From Luscinia megarhynchos (lineage: Eukaryota; Chordata; Aves; Passeriformes; Turdidae), in NCBI GenBank assembly GCA_034336665.1, contig JAPFBE010000003.1, forward strand, positions 58,323,352-58,387,351: a stretch of 64,000 nt of DNA, read 5' to 3'. This document shows, piece after piece, positions 23,119-34,926 of the stretch. Under the pieces are notes generated by a model. It worked only from the letters and a program-made list of their open reading frames with translations. It did not search any database and had not been told where the DNA came from. Position 1 is the stretch's first letter. Each line of letters starts with the position of its first letter. A program made the position numbers and the translations under genes.

Positions 23119-24560
23119 CAAACAACATGCAGCCCCTTCTTGTATTCTCCATAAATACAAACCAAATGCCTCCTACAAGCTACCCAAAAGGTCAGGAGCT
23201 GCATTGTCATCTCACAGGAGCTCCCAGGTCTATTAATCTGTTAATGAGGCTTCACAGCTTTTTCCAGACTCAGAAATGTAAAATTACTTTCTCTGAGTCC
23301 TGCTTTGTGCATTCCTTTGCAATATTACCATCACCTCGACAAAGTACTTTGCCAGAGGTGAGGTACTTGTCCCCCTGCAAAGGCAGAAGCTGAAAAAGTT
23401 CTCGGTAGGAGGGAGTATTGGGGAAGAAAAGAGTCTGGTGAACAAAGACTTGGTGGTAAAATTATTATTTTTTTACAGGCAGGAGCAGCTGACAAATCCA
23501 TCCCGTCTGTGCTTTTTGTGCGGCATTACAAAATTAGAAAGTTGTTTTTCAATGACCATGAAACTGCTGAAGAACAGAAACTGAAGTGCTGTAAATAGTG
23601 CAGGGCTCTTTGAAGCCACAAAGAGGAGACTGTTCTGCTGGGAGATGCCAGGCCTGGGAACACAGGTCTCCTTTGTCCCTGCTTCATTATGCAGCAGCTG
23701 GCGTGCGCTGAGCACGACTCCCAGATCTGCTTGTGCTGCTAACTCAGGACAAAGAGGAGACAGAGGCTGCCTGGGAGTGGTGGCCAAGAGAATTCTAAGT
23801 CCTTCAAGCCACCTGGCTCAATGGGGCAATGGTCTCCTGTGGATAACATGGTAGGGTAAAGAGCCACTCTGCAAGCAAAATTTGCCCAAATTATCTGAGA
23901 TAGGTGTTTCTGTTTTGTCTTAGGAGGGATAGAGAAATCCCAGTTCTTTCTTTTAGGAGATACAGCTTAGTCTCCAGCATCTTTGTCACCAGTGCCAGGG
24001 GGTTTTACACTGGGCACTGTGGCAGCTGACATGAGCACCCCTGTGCATTGTCCATGACTCCTGAAAGCAGCATTCCAGTGCCCTGCTTGAGCAGCTTGGC
24101 TTAAAATGCAGCTGAGGAAGCAACAGGCACTGATGGGGTTAGCCCTGAACCTGTCTGAAACCTCGCTGTGAATACACCCCAAGGGCAAAGCACAGGGTGA
24201 TTTGACTGGATGCAAACAGACAGCTGTAGAAGCCCATTACGTTTTGTCTGGTGCAAATGCACGTCTTCAGTGAATTTATACCCCATCCTACATCCTGTCT
24301 GATTTCTGGATGGGTGGTGTCTCACCTTGGAACTTGGGGCTATTTTCTTCCACCAGTTGTCCATGGCTGGGCCTCAGCTTTGCACAGCCCCTGCTCAGCT
24401 TTCGGTGTTGAAAGCAAGGATGGTCATTAAATCCCACTGACCTTCAAAAGAGCCCCAGATGAAACCCTAACAATGTTTTTAATAAAGGTGCTGGCTCTGA
24501 AGAGTTTTGTCTCATGTACCTCATGCCACATAATGGCACAAGAGATGCTTGTAAATGGGA

Positions 24561-24590
24561 ACTTTATTAAACTTTATTAAACTTTATTAA
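24561..24590. repeat. Three exact tandem copies of a 10-mer
   Basis: The unit ACTTTATTAA is repeated three times without error. On the minus strand this gives three evenly spaced AATAAA hexamers. No transcript on that strand is visible nearby, so this is most likely a young minisatellite-like duplication. Confidence 0.95.
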
Positions 24591-27500
24591 AGGAATCACA
24601 GGAGTGAGGGCTGCACCTTTCAGCCTTACCATGGGAGAACTACTGCAATAAAGCTTAGTTTTTAAATTAAGCTATGGAAAGCAGGTTTAACCACTCACAG
24701 TGATTTTATCATGTGTATGCATGGAAACATTTTCCTAACTAATGAACACATGGTGAAGTCGTTAATTGATTGTAGGTGCCTGAGAGCTTCCATTGCACTG
24801 ATTAATTGCCTGCTCAGCTTTTGGTCTGTGAACGGCTGTAGGAATGAATGTCCTGTGGAGTCAAGCCTGAGGACAGACAACCACAAAACAAGAGGGTTAG
24901 GCATAGTTTCACCAAGGAACAGTAGCCAAGATCTGGAGGAAAAACTTGCCAAGATCATCAGCTGAAGTAAGTAACTCAAGAAGGAGCTGGGCAAGTTTCC
25001 AGAGCTGCAGAGTATGAGGTAAAGCCATTAACGGGATTTTTGGTTTTAAGATAATGAGAGATTGGTTAGTGATTGGGATTTCCTGGACTCCTGAGGCTTA
25101 GGAAATACTAGAAACACGGATGTGGAAGGCTGGCCTTGGGGAAGTGGGCTCAGGGGCTGCTCTGTGCCAACAATCAGCCTCTCCTGGCCCAGGGCCCTGC
25201 AGAAGGAGGTGCCTGGCAGGATCTGTGTTGTGTTGGTGTTCCCAAAGCCAAGGGAAGGGTGAGCTGCCCCATTTGGCCTGAGACTTGACAGCCATGGGGC
25301 AGCAGCTGGTGGTCTGTACCCAGAGGAGGATGGAGTTACCTCCAAGGCAGGGGGTCTTTCAGCTGTTTTTATCTTATTCCTCCTTCTTCCAGTTGTTCAG
25401 ACAAAGGAGTTTGTGCTTTTCAGAGGCAAAACTCACAAAACCCAGACACTGACCACAAGAGCACAATGACGTGTCTGCTTACAAATTTAATCTCTTGGAG
25501 GTTTAATGCCAAACTCTGTCCTTGTATTTGTAGAAGCTGTAGAGGTTTTTTTTCATTATAAGTGTTTTCCAACTGTATTGTGGTGAAAAGGAGGATTGCA
25601 TAAAAATGAATTGACCACTGACTGTGGGTTCTAAGTCCAAACAGAAATGGTCAGTGTGTGCTGGCACCCTGCTGAACAGCCAGCAGGAGCCTGGATGATG
25701 ATGGATTAGCCATTTTATTGAGCCTCTTTACTTGTCTGTGCCCTTAGGTTCCTCCTGTGTATCTGCATGCTGAGGGCTGGAGCTGACCCTCTCAAATCCC
25801 AGCAGAGATCTGCTATTGTGCTGCCCTTTGGAGCATGGTGCCCTCTGAATCTAGGAGCCAACATGTTTGCCATGCTCACTAGGAGAGGGAAGAGAACCCC
25901 CCAAATCCTCTGATTGCTGTCTTCTTGTTTCTTTAAAAAAAATTGCATGAGATACAAATAGCATAAATTAATAAAGCCCATCAGCTTAAATGAAGAGATT
26001 TATCTTCAGGTGGGCCTGCAAGATGGAGCTGGACTTTTCCTAGAGCACCTTGGTGCAATTAGATTGTGTCAAACCTGGTGCAAACATGTACCATTACCTC
26101 GGCCTGTGCAAGGGTTAATGTGATTTATAGGGATGTCTCATGCTTTTAAGTTTTTTCCATAAGCAAATGGTTATTACGAATCTCTTGGCATGCTTTGCAG
26201 CAATCACCCACAGATCAAATATTAATAAAATAACTAGCTTTTCAGAAAAGGGTTAAGCCACACCACCAGCTGTGTCTTCACAAACACCACAGAATCTGAA
26301 CTGCAAAAGTAATGTCCAAACCCCATCTGTAATGGAACAAGTTACTTTTATGCCTATGCATAGAATTTCTGTCTGTGACTCCCTGAGGAGTTTGTTTCAT
26401 CTTGGCATTTTTCAGTGTTAACCAAGGCTCCATGACTGATGGTTACTCGGGAGTTTCAGTCACTAGAAAGGGATACTCAAATACCTAAATATTTGTATGC
26501 ATTAGTCCTTGTTAAATTAAAACTGTTTTAATCATGAGTTTGTTGCAAGAATCTTAATTCCTGTCTTGACTTACTGTAATCCTGTACCATAATACTTTAA
26601 TGCTGAGAAAGCCTCTGCCTGTTCCATTTTCCATCAACTTTCCTGCAGGAGGCATGCCTGCCTTACAGGGGCTTGGGAGCACACTGGCACATCTGATTAG
26701 CATGCACATGAAAATATCAATCAGTCATCAATAAGGTTAAAACCAGCAAATTCTTCCCACCTGCAGTGATCCTGCTGAAGCAGGAGATAAGAAATGGGAA
26801 AGGAATGGTGTTGGATGGGAGCTGTTACCCTGAGGCAGTGGAGGATGTTAGTGGCTACATCACTCATGGTGGAAAGTCAGCAGCAGTGAGTATTGCAGCC
26901 TGGAAGGAAGTGGAAATTCAGGCCTGGAGTCTGGTCCCCTGTGGTTTGGGTCCAGATCCACCCAAAATTCTGAACATTAGAAAAAGTTTAAGAACTGATG
27001 CTTACCTAGTTTTGGACAGAGTGTGAAAATTGAGAGATTCAAAGGGAGTTGGTTAGGGTTTTTTTTTAAAGCTATGAAATGCTGAATTCCCGTTTTGAGG
27101 AAAAATGACTAAACTTTGACCTTCATTGCCTTGCCAGTCTGAGTTCCCACAATCACACACATGCTTTTCCTAGAAGAAGTCATCCAGAGGAACAACGTGC
27201 CTTTTGTTAGGAGCAGCCAGCTGAGTTAAATAATGATGCTTTCAGATCCCTGCATGGCATGGAAAGGGCTCAGTGCCCTTTTGGTTTTTCTCCCATTACC
27301 TCAAGTTAGCTGGGCTTTGCAGGCTGTGAGCTGACAGACAGGAGGCCTCAAGCCCTCTGAAGAGGTGTGTTTGTTTTCTGAAGCATTCTGGAGCAGGTCT
27401 CAGCTGTAAGCCCAGGGAGATGCTGCCCTGCAAAGCCTCCAAAGGGTGGCTGGGGAAAAGCTGCTGGGTGGATGAGGAGACAGCAAGTCTGTAGCCTGAC

Positions 27501-30500
27501 ACCTACTCAGAGCCATTGTCCTCAGCACTCGGGAGGAACAGAGGATAGAAAAGAGCTCTTTTTAGGGTCTCTTCTGTCTCAGTCTATGCCTGGGCACACT
27601 TATACTTGGGCATTTGCTTTTGTTTGTGTCAGCTTGGCTTTGACTTGTTTCCTGCCTCTTTCTAGCCAGCCCCTGCATCTACTTCTGCTCTCATTTATTT
27701 TAGAAAAATAACTTCTCTCCTGGTTTCCCTCTTCATTTTTGGTGGTGATGGTGAAAGGAAGGGTCTTTTTCTCTTTTTGTTTTTACAGAGAATCACCGCT
27801 GCTTCCTTTTTTTTTTTTTGTCCCCACCCTGCAAATGAGGCAGAATAATGAGGGCACACACCAGTGCTCGAGAAGTAGGAAGCTTTTAAACCCTGCCACG
27901 CGCCGGCTCCAGTTTGTGTAACGGACTTTGGGGCAGGTGTGCTGCACGGAGGCAGCAAACAACACCTCAAAAGGCTCATGTGACACCTCTCTGCAAGGGC
28001 CATGCCCAGGTGTCACTGCAGAGACCTGCTGCAGATGCTTGGTGTACGTTACAGTGTTTTGCTTTAGCAAACCGCTCGTGCATTCTTTCAGCCAAACCAT
28101 CTGGATGAGGCTGAGAAGGGAGTGCAGGGTTTGGTGGAGGGGACTTGCAGGTGCCAGTGGGAGAGTGTTAACTTGTGTTAAGCAACTGTGCATCTGCCTG
28201 TCAGTCCTGAGACATCCCTCAGGAGCTGCACTGAACAGGAAGGATGATTACAAAAAGATAAAGGCTAATGAGCTGTGAGCTGCTTTTGACCAAACACTGG
28301 GATATTTCAGCTGCTTTGTAAATCATTCAGATGCATTTATGGAAATGTTTTGCTTATTTTTTTGTGATTCTAAGTATTGGCCTAACACTTTAAAATGCTA
28401 GTTCTAAATTATATTTTGGCCTTTGTTGCTATCTAGTTCTAACTGAATGATTTATCTGCATGTGGATAAAAACTCAGTTGATGAATTAAAAAGCAGAGGA
28501 GAAAGGACACTGATTTCACTGCATTATAAACTCCTTAGAGTTTAAGACTTCAGACTTAATACCACGTGATTAAAGGTTTAATAACATAATTCACACTTCT
28601 CTGCACCCAGTGCACAAGCAGCATTAATGCTGGCCCATGTTTGGGTATGGATGCAGTTCAGGGCTTGGCTCCTGAGTGCTGGGGTGTGGGGCTTCTGCTG
28701 TGTTAATTTGAATCTGGTGTATTTTAAAACCTTCTGCTTCCAACCTGTCCTGCCTGCAAAAGACCAGACCCCACAGGCTCCTTGATCTTCTAGTATTATT
28801 TGCAGCAGAGAGACAAGTGATTTGAAGGGATGATTTTTTTTTTTCTGAGCTGGTGCTAAAGGAGAGGAGAGTTTTGAGGTCTTGAAATGCACTATAACAC
28901 AGAGGAGATCTGTTGTTTCATGGGCATGGAAACCTTCTTGAGTGCAATGGTGATTGAGAGGACTTAAAAATGTAAGAATGAGGGAGAGTCAGGCAACTTC
29001 TGAAAAAGTTTTCTTAGTGTCACTTCCAGTGACTTCCCCATTTCATTGCTCCATCAATCCATGCCTATTCAGTGCACAGTTACAACCTTTGCAGCAAACT
29101 TTTGAAATCACAGCAGGAACAGGAAACAATCTCTGTCCTCTCCAAATGAGAAGATAACAGCCAAGGAGAAGTCAGTGATGACATGAGGAGCAGCTGCACT
29201 GTGGCAGACCCGTGTGTTCCAGGTCAGCCTGGCCCTGGGCAAGCATGAACTCCACTGTTTGTTCCTCCTAATACAATTGCTGCCCTCAGATATCTAGCTG
29301 ACAGCCAGTTTATAACATATCCTCACCAGGGGCTTGCCTGCCAGCCTCAGCCAATTGCCTGCCTGCTCAGCCCTTGTCCCATGAAATCTGTGCTTAAACA
29401 TAGATATGGTCCTCCTCCAGGGTCTTAACTGCAAATGTATTGATGAATGTGAGGTCCCTTACCCTCACATCTGGCTCACTCTCTGGGAGCTGTGCCACGC
29501 TGAAAGTGGGTCATGTCAGAAAACTGAGGGAGTGAGGAGGACTATGGCACTGTATCACTGATTTTGCTCTTTTGGTCACGTTATATGACTTTTTTCTAAA
29601 GGCATGCAGTGAGGTACTCAGTCCTCAGTACAGCAGAGAAGGAGGACAGAGTTTCAGTATTCCCTGTTCACCCTCTTGAGGAATGCTAAGGGAGGGACAG
29701 CAGGGAGTGGGGGACGCCTTCAGAGCAGTTTCAGATAATTCTGATGGGGAAAAAATATATGGTCATTTTGGTGCATCAAATTCTGCCACTCCTTCTGCTG
29801 CTGAATGCAGCACTCAAGGGGAGCATCCTTGCTTCTAACAAAATGCATTTCTTTAAAAACCTCGAACTTATTTATAATTATCAACTTGGAAATCAAAGTA
29901 GGTGACCTTGCAGATGTTGAACCAATCCAAGCTGAAATACAGATGTTGGTGCAGATGGCATGGAGCATGATTTAGGCATGACGACAGCAAAAATATGTGG
30001 GACACCATTCTTTATATCACCCTTCAGTATAACACATTTTCCTAACCATGAATGTTATTTGTGGACTTTTTCCAGACCACAGTCTGCATATAATATTGTA
30101 TCTTACTCAGCCTGGCGTGAGTAGTTCATATAAAATATTCATTTAATGATTTGAACTGAAAAGACTATTGCGAAGAATGGGCTTTGTATCAAGTCCAGAT
30201 ATAGAAAGAACTTTTTTCTCTTCATGTTTATGAGATGTGTTTAGTTTATAGGTGCTGAGTGAATATTTCCACCCTCAGTAAGAGGTTCCAGGGGCCAGTA
30301 AATTTTGGCTTGTGCTAGAATGAACTTGTACGTATTTAAAAAGAAAGCTCCTGCAATTTGAATGCAGGGAGCATAGATGGAGTCTAGTCCCTATGCCACT
30401 GTTCCATGAGGTTAACAAGCCTCAATTTGTTCTGAGCACGTTCCTGGGAAGTTTATTTGATGCATGAGGAGGCTTATTGCTGATGAGGAGGCTTAAGCAC

Positions 30501-31414
30501 AAGAGCTGAAGGTCTGAAGCCTGAGGCTCAGCCCTCATGGCTCTGATGTGGCGCTGACTTTGGCACTGAGCTCTGTTTCTGGGCCTGCCCCTCATCAGTC
30601 AGGGTGGGTTTGTGGGGCTTGGTGCCCACTGTGGGGCTTGGGCAGGACATGGCAGCACCTCACTGCTGCTTGTGAGCCCAAAGTGCCTTCCCTAAGCAGC
30701 CTCTCCTGGCCCCAGCTGGGGCTTTCACTGGGGGAAACTCTACTGCTGTGGCTGGCAGATCTTTCTGGCTGCTTCATCTGCTTTTCTCACCTCCATCCTC
30801 ACCATGCCTGCTTTGGTATTTGAATCAAGTCAGTTCAGAAAGCTGAGCAGGTTGAAAATGAGGAATTTGTCCCATTTACCCTTGCTTGCTCTCTCTCCTT
30901 ATGTTTCTTTTGGAACTGAGGGAACTCTGGTGCCAGGTTTCACCCAGCTGGTAGGGATCCACAGCCTCAGGGTCTAGCTTCCAGCCCTACCTGGATTTGC
31001 ACAGCTCAGCCTGTCCAAAGAAAAACTGTATGTGATGGGTGGAAAAACCTGGGTCAATATCTCAGATTTTTTGTATTTTTTTTACAGTTCCAACTCTCAT
31101 TTACAGTTACTGCAATGAGTTTTGTTTTTTTTTTACTAGGATCAAATAGTGTAGTAGTAAATCTGTGTTCTGATACACAGAATTTTTCAGCATGCAGTCA
31201 TGCCAGATGTTCAGACTAAGGATGTTGTGAGTAATGTTAAAGTATCTGGTTTTTAAAAATAGATTTTCATTTTCATATGCTTGTCCTGTCAAAAGGTGGA
31301 GAATAGATGGTCATGAAAATGAAGTTACTCAAATGTTGTAATTTTGTCCTTGTCTTTGGAAAAAATCCACCATCACCTTCATCCTGAAGAATGTAAAATC
31401 TCTTCTGCAATCTT

Positions 31415-31448
31415 CCCACACACACTTATTTCCCACACACACTTATTT
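31415..31448. repeat. Perfect 17-bp tandem duplication
   Basis: The unit CCCACACACACTTATTT occurs twice head to tail with no mismatch. It includes a short CA run and is probably a slippage duplication. Confidence 0.95.
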
Positions 31449-31527
31449 CCTAAACAATCTCACATGCCTGAGTGAGACATCACCTTCTTTTGCTCTGATT
31501 GAAATTTCATCTGCCTGGACTTTCCTG

Positions 31528-31532
<5 letters not shown>

Positions 31533-31563
<31 letters not shown>
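31533..31563. repeat. Uninterrupted poly(T) run of 31
   Basis: A homopolymer of 31 T. It could be the poly(A) tail of a minus-strand retrocopy, but the sequence on its right shows no recognisable retro-element body. Homopolymers of this length are also prone to sequencing error. Confidence 0.9.
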
Positions 31564-31564
<1 letters not shown>

Positions 31565-31712
31565 TAATTTTTGCACCAAAGTTAAATAATAATCCCAAAT
31601 GGCTGTGTAGTGCTACTAACTGGCTAGTGGGTATGAACACATTACATACAGAAACAGAATTAGACCAAAATCTGCATTACAAGAGGTAATTAAAATCACT
31701 ACTGCTGATGTG

Positions 31713-31735
31713 ACTAATGCTATTAAAGCATTAGT
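31713..31735. repeat. Short perfect inverted repeat
   Basis: ACTAATGC, a 7-base spacer TATTAAA, then GCATTAGT: two perfect 8-base arms. The arms contain TAAT cores of the type bound by homeodomain proteins, but no function can be assigned from sequence alone. Confidence 0.9.
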
Positions 31736-32340
31736 GATAGGCCAGGCCCTGCTCCAACTGGCAGCTCTATTCATTTGCTGAAACACGGCCTTTCCATAAA
31801 AACTGAGTGCAAAAGTGCCTTATAAAACTGTGAGAAGAGATGAAAAATGCCTTAACATGCTTTGAGATGGGATGAGTGACACACAAAGCTGGTGCCTGCA
31901 TTGCAATGAGAGCAGCCACTGGTGCTGCTGTCACCTAGACAAAGCCATGTTACTCTCAAGCACTCCACTAATTAAAAATAAATGCATATTAGGAAGCTCT
32001 GCAAATCCCAGGAACACGAAAGAGGAGTGTTTGCTGATTTTTTGAGCAGTGAAATAATGCTGCAAGTCCTGGTGGGACAGGGAAAAGCACAGTTGCTGCT
32101 TTGATGTCCCTGGGGTAGCGACGGGCATTAAAGCAGGTGAGAGATGTAGAGCCTGGGGAAAATTTTGCCCTGAATTTTTATAATTTAGAGAGACGCTGTC
32201 AGGTCAAATATGCTCTGCAATGCAATGTTACTAAAGCCAAAGCCCAAGCCCTTTCCTTCTGAACTGAAAATTTAAAAAAAGGTTCACTTATTTCTTTTTT
32301 CTCTCCAAATCTAGTGCCGTACCTCTTTCCTCTCCATTCC

Positions 32341-32645
32341 TGACAGAGACTCTGGGCCCCAGCACAGAAAGGACACAGATTTGTGGGAGTGAGTCTGAAG
32401 GAGGGACATAAACATGGTCAAAGGGCTGAAGCACCTCTCCTGTGAAGACAGCCTGAGAGAGCTGGGGTTGGTCAGACAACAGGAGATGAAAAGGCTCCGA
32501 GGAGATGTTCCAGCACCTTCTAGTACCTAAAGAGGGCTCAGGAGAGATGAAGAGGGACTTTTCACAAGGACGTGTAGCAATAGGACAAGGGGTAATGGCC
32601 TTAAACTGAAAGAGGGCAGGTTTATGGCCGTATCCTACAGGCCCA
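32341..32645 (+). mobile_element. CR1 LINE fragment
   Basis: A diverged internal/3' CR1 segment. It contains GGCCCCAGCACAGAAAGGAC, GGGCTGAAGCACCTCTCCTG, CCTGAGAGAGCTGGGGTTG, and GTAGCAATAGGACAAGGGG followed by TAATGG. It stops before the usual 3' tail, so it is truncated at both ends. The 196-codon antisense open frame across it (32288-32878) is not a gene. Confidence 0.88.
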
Positions 32646-34699
32646 AGGAACATGAACTGAAACACAGCAGACAGCTCTTGAAACAAAAAAAACCAAACAC
32701 TACAGAAAGGTAACTGTAAATTATACTTATATATGAAGTATAATTTAGAGGTATGATCAAACAAAATATTAAAAACTGGATTTTTCATAGTTTTCTCCTT
32801 AAATAACACTAATTTTTTTAATGATAAAGATAACAGTATTTTACTGCATGTAAATCTGAGGTGAGAAAGTTTATCCACACGTCATATAGAAAGTGTGCAG
32901 TGCATTTGTTTGTTAACGGCAAGAAAAAGTTTATTTTTCTCAGAACTGCTAGCAATAAAGGCAGACTTGCTAAATGAATTTCCATGTAAACACATATTTA
33001 TTAAGAGCCTTATTAATATATCAATTCTTTATTACAGTTAGTATTTTATCATATGTTTAAAGGACCAAGATATTTTTATTTTGAAGCGCACTTCCCCTTA
33101 GCAGCAGCATCTGTGTGTATGTGCGTACATGTACATTTGCTCCAGCCAGAGATAACCTTCTCAACCTTCTCCTCCCAATCCCAAACAGGAACTGCATCTT
33201 AAATCTCTTTGTTTTCACATATGGTTATCATAACAATGCTAATAAGACTGTGAAAAATGTCTTCCGTCTCCTCTTGTCATAAGGAATTTGAAAGCTGCCC
33301 AGACTTTGAAACTTATCCTAAACAAGGGGACATTTTTGATGCTCTGGTAAAGATATTTTTTTTTGCAGGGCTGACAGAGTAGAGAAGGACCACCATAAGT
33401 TTAAAACACCAATGGTTGTATTTAATGAGGCCAAATTAATTTGCCTCCTCCCTTCCAAACATACAGCTCAAGGTGCAGCTTGATCAACTGCAGGACTAAG
33501 AGAAATATTAAAAGAATATCAATTCCTCCTTCAGCTTTTTATAAGCACTCTTCCTGAATGTTCTTTTATTCAGTTACTCTCTAATTAATATCAGCAGAGT
33601 ATCAGTCAGTGATGGTGCACATCCCCCGCACCAGCTTAATTAAATCATACATTCAATTCATTGAGTATTCCACTGTTCCCAAAGAATTACAAAATATCTC
33701 TTCTTCAGTAGATAAAGAGGAATTATCGCTTCATGGGACAAACCAAACACCAACTGATTGAATTATAAAGTAAGTCTTTTCAACTAAGTTGGATATTAAA
33801 TACATTCTAACACAGATATCTTGCTAAAATACTCTTTCCTCTTGCTTTATAAAAAATAACTTATCTTTTTCATGCCTAAATCTCTCCTCCAGTTTCACCT
33901 TCAAATGATCCAAGAAAAACAGACCATGAATGCGCTCTTGCAAAGCATTAGCAACCTTTCTGTCTCCTGATGGAAGAGTCACCCCCATGTGCTGAGGCCA
34001 TCCCAGGGATTCTGTGTAACAGTGCAGTGGGTGCAGCATCACTGGCTGTGCAAAGGAGACATGGCAGGAATTCCCTCCTTGGAAACACTGCCTCTTGGGT
34101 TCTTAACTGTGTTTTGACCCTTTCCCCTTATTTTTCATAGGCAGAACTGAACCAATCTATTTTTGTGCTGTTTTCTTCTTAACAGCCACTTTCTCTAGAT
34201 CTGACAACTCGGAGCACTGTGCCTGATCAGATAATGAATGTTTACATGTGACGGTCAGTGTTTCCAAACTGCTCCATTGTTCCCAGCGTCAGGGTGAAGC
34301 CCTGATGCCCATCAAGAGAAGAAAGCAACAGGAGAGGAAGGAAGGATTTCCTGCCTGGCAAGAGCGGTCCTGTTTAAATCAGAGATGGAGTTAACCACCC
34401 ATTCAAACACATGTACGCGAAACACTGACACAGATTGTCTGGATCTGCCTTGCACAGGATTACCAAATCCCAGTGAACCACGTTTAATGAAACAGGGTGA
34501 GATGATTCCGTAGTGCTGGCAACACAGCAGGCAGAGGAATGATCACAGACTGTCCTTTGTTTGTTTGTCCCTCCGGAAAAACATTCATTCTGTCGCCATC
34601 CTCTGCCCCGATGCAGCTCTTTGAGTGTGCTAAGTCACTTGAGAGATTCTGAGGAAAGATTTACAGCTTGGCCATCATGTAGATTTATGGTTGCTTGGC
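32646..34699. other. Intergenic, possible conserved non-coding DNA
   Basis: No coding sequence or repeat was recognised just downstream of the VWA8 3' end. Several AT-rich stretches with complex, non-repetitive sequence (about 32900-33110 and 33540-33700) look like constrained regulatory DNA by texture only. This is an impression and not a measurement. Confidence 0.4.
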
Positions 34700-34817
34700 T
34701 GATTAGAGAAGGGTACATATTTTATTAATAATTGTGTTTATACTCAGTTTTAGGGTTTGTAGCTCCAGCAGGAGTGGGTTTCCTCTTTGAGTTCACGCCT
34801 GGTGACATCAGTGATGC
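34700..34817 (-). other. VWA8: VWA8 3' untranslated region
   Basis: This is the sequence following the VWA8 stop codon on the minus strand, down to just past an AATAAA hexamer. It is short (about 118 bases). The lower boundary is inferred from the poly(A) signal, and a longer isoform is possible. Confidence 0.6.
34721..34726 (-). promoter_or_regulatory. VWA8: Likely polyadenylation signal of VWA8
   Basis: TTTATT on the plus strand reads AATAAA on the VWA8 strand, about 92 bases after the stop codon, in AT-rich context. Confidence 0.6.
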
Positions 34818-34926
34818 TTAGGCACTTGCCAGCATTGTAGATGTGAAGATCTGCTGTAAAATCTGAGGGATCTGTTTGGTATCCATGGCAATAAAAGACC
34901 GACCTGCTGGCAGTGTCCTCTGTAGC
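34818..34926 (-). CDS. VWA8: VWA8 last coding exon
   Basis: The exon follows ctccttag and its first base completes an arginine-codon split. It reads LQRTLPAGRSFIAMDTKQIP, then QILQQIFTSTMLASA and TAA at 34818-34820. The end is nearly identical to mammalian VWA8, which stops at the same place after TSTML plus three residues. This segment is the last strand and helix of the VWA domain. Confidence 0.97.

Larger units (their letters stand above)
23119..32340. other. Intergenic, no recognised gene
   Basis: No exon, RNA gene or intact mobile element was recognised. It holds three small tandem repeats or homopolymers, listed separately, and a short perfect inverted repeat at 31713-31735. Some AT-rich stretches (about 26080-26260 and 28310-28500) have the texture of conserved non-coding DNA, but this cannot be shown from one sequence. 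Confidence 0.55.

Noticed and set aside
32288..32878. 196-codon minus-strand ORF
   Set aside because: It is the antisense reading of a CR1 fragment plus flanking AT-rich DNA and has no protein-family features.
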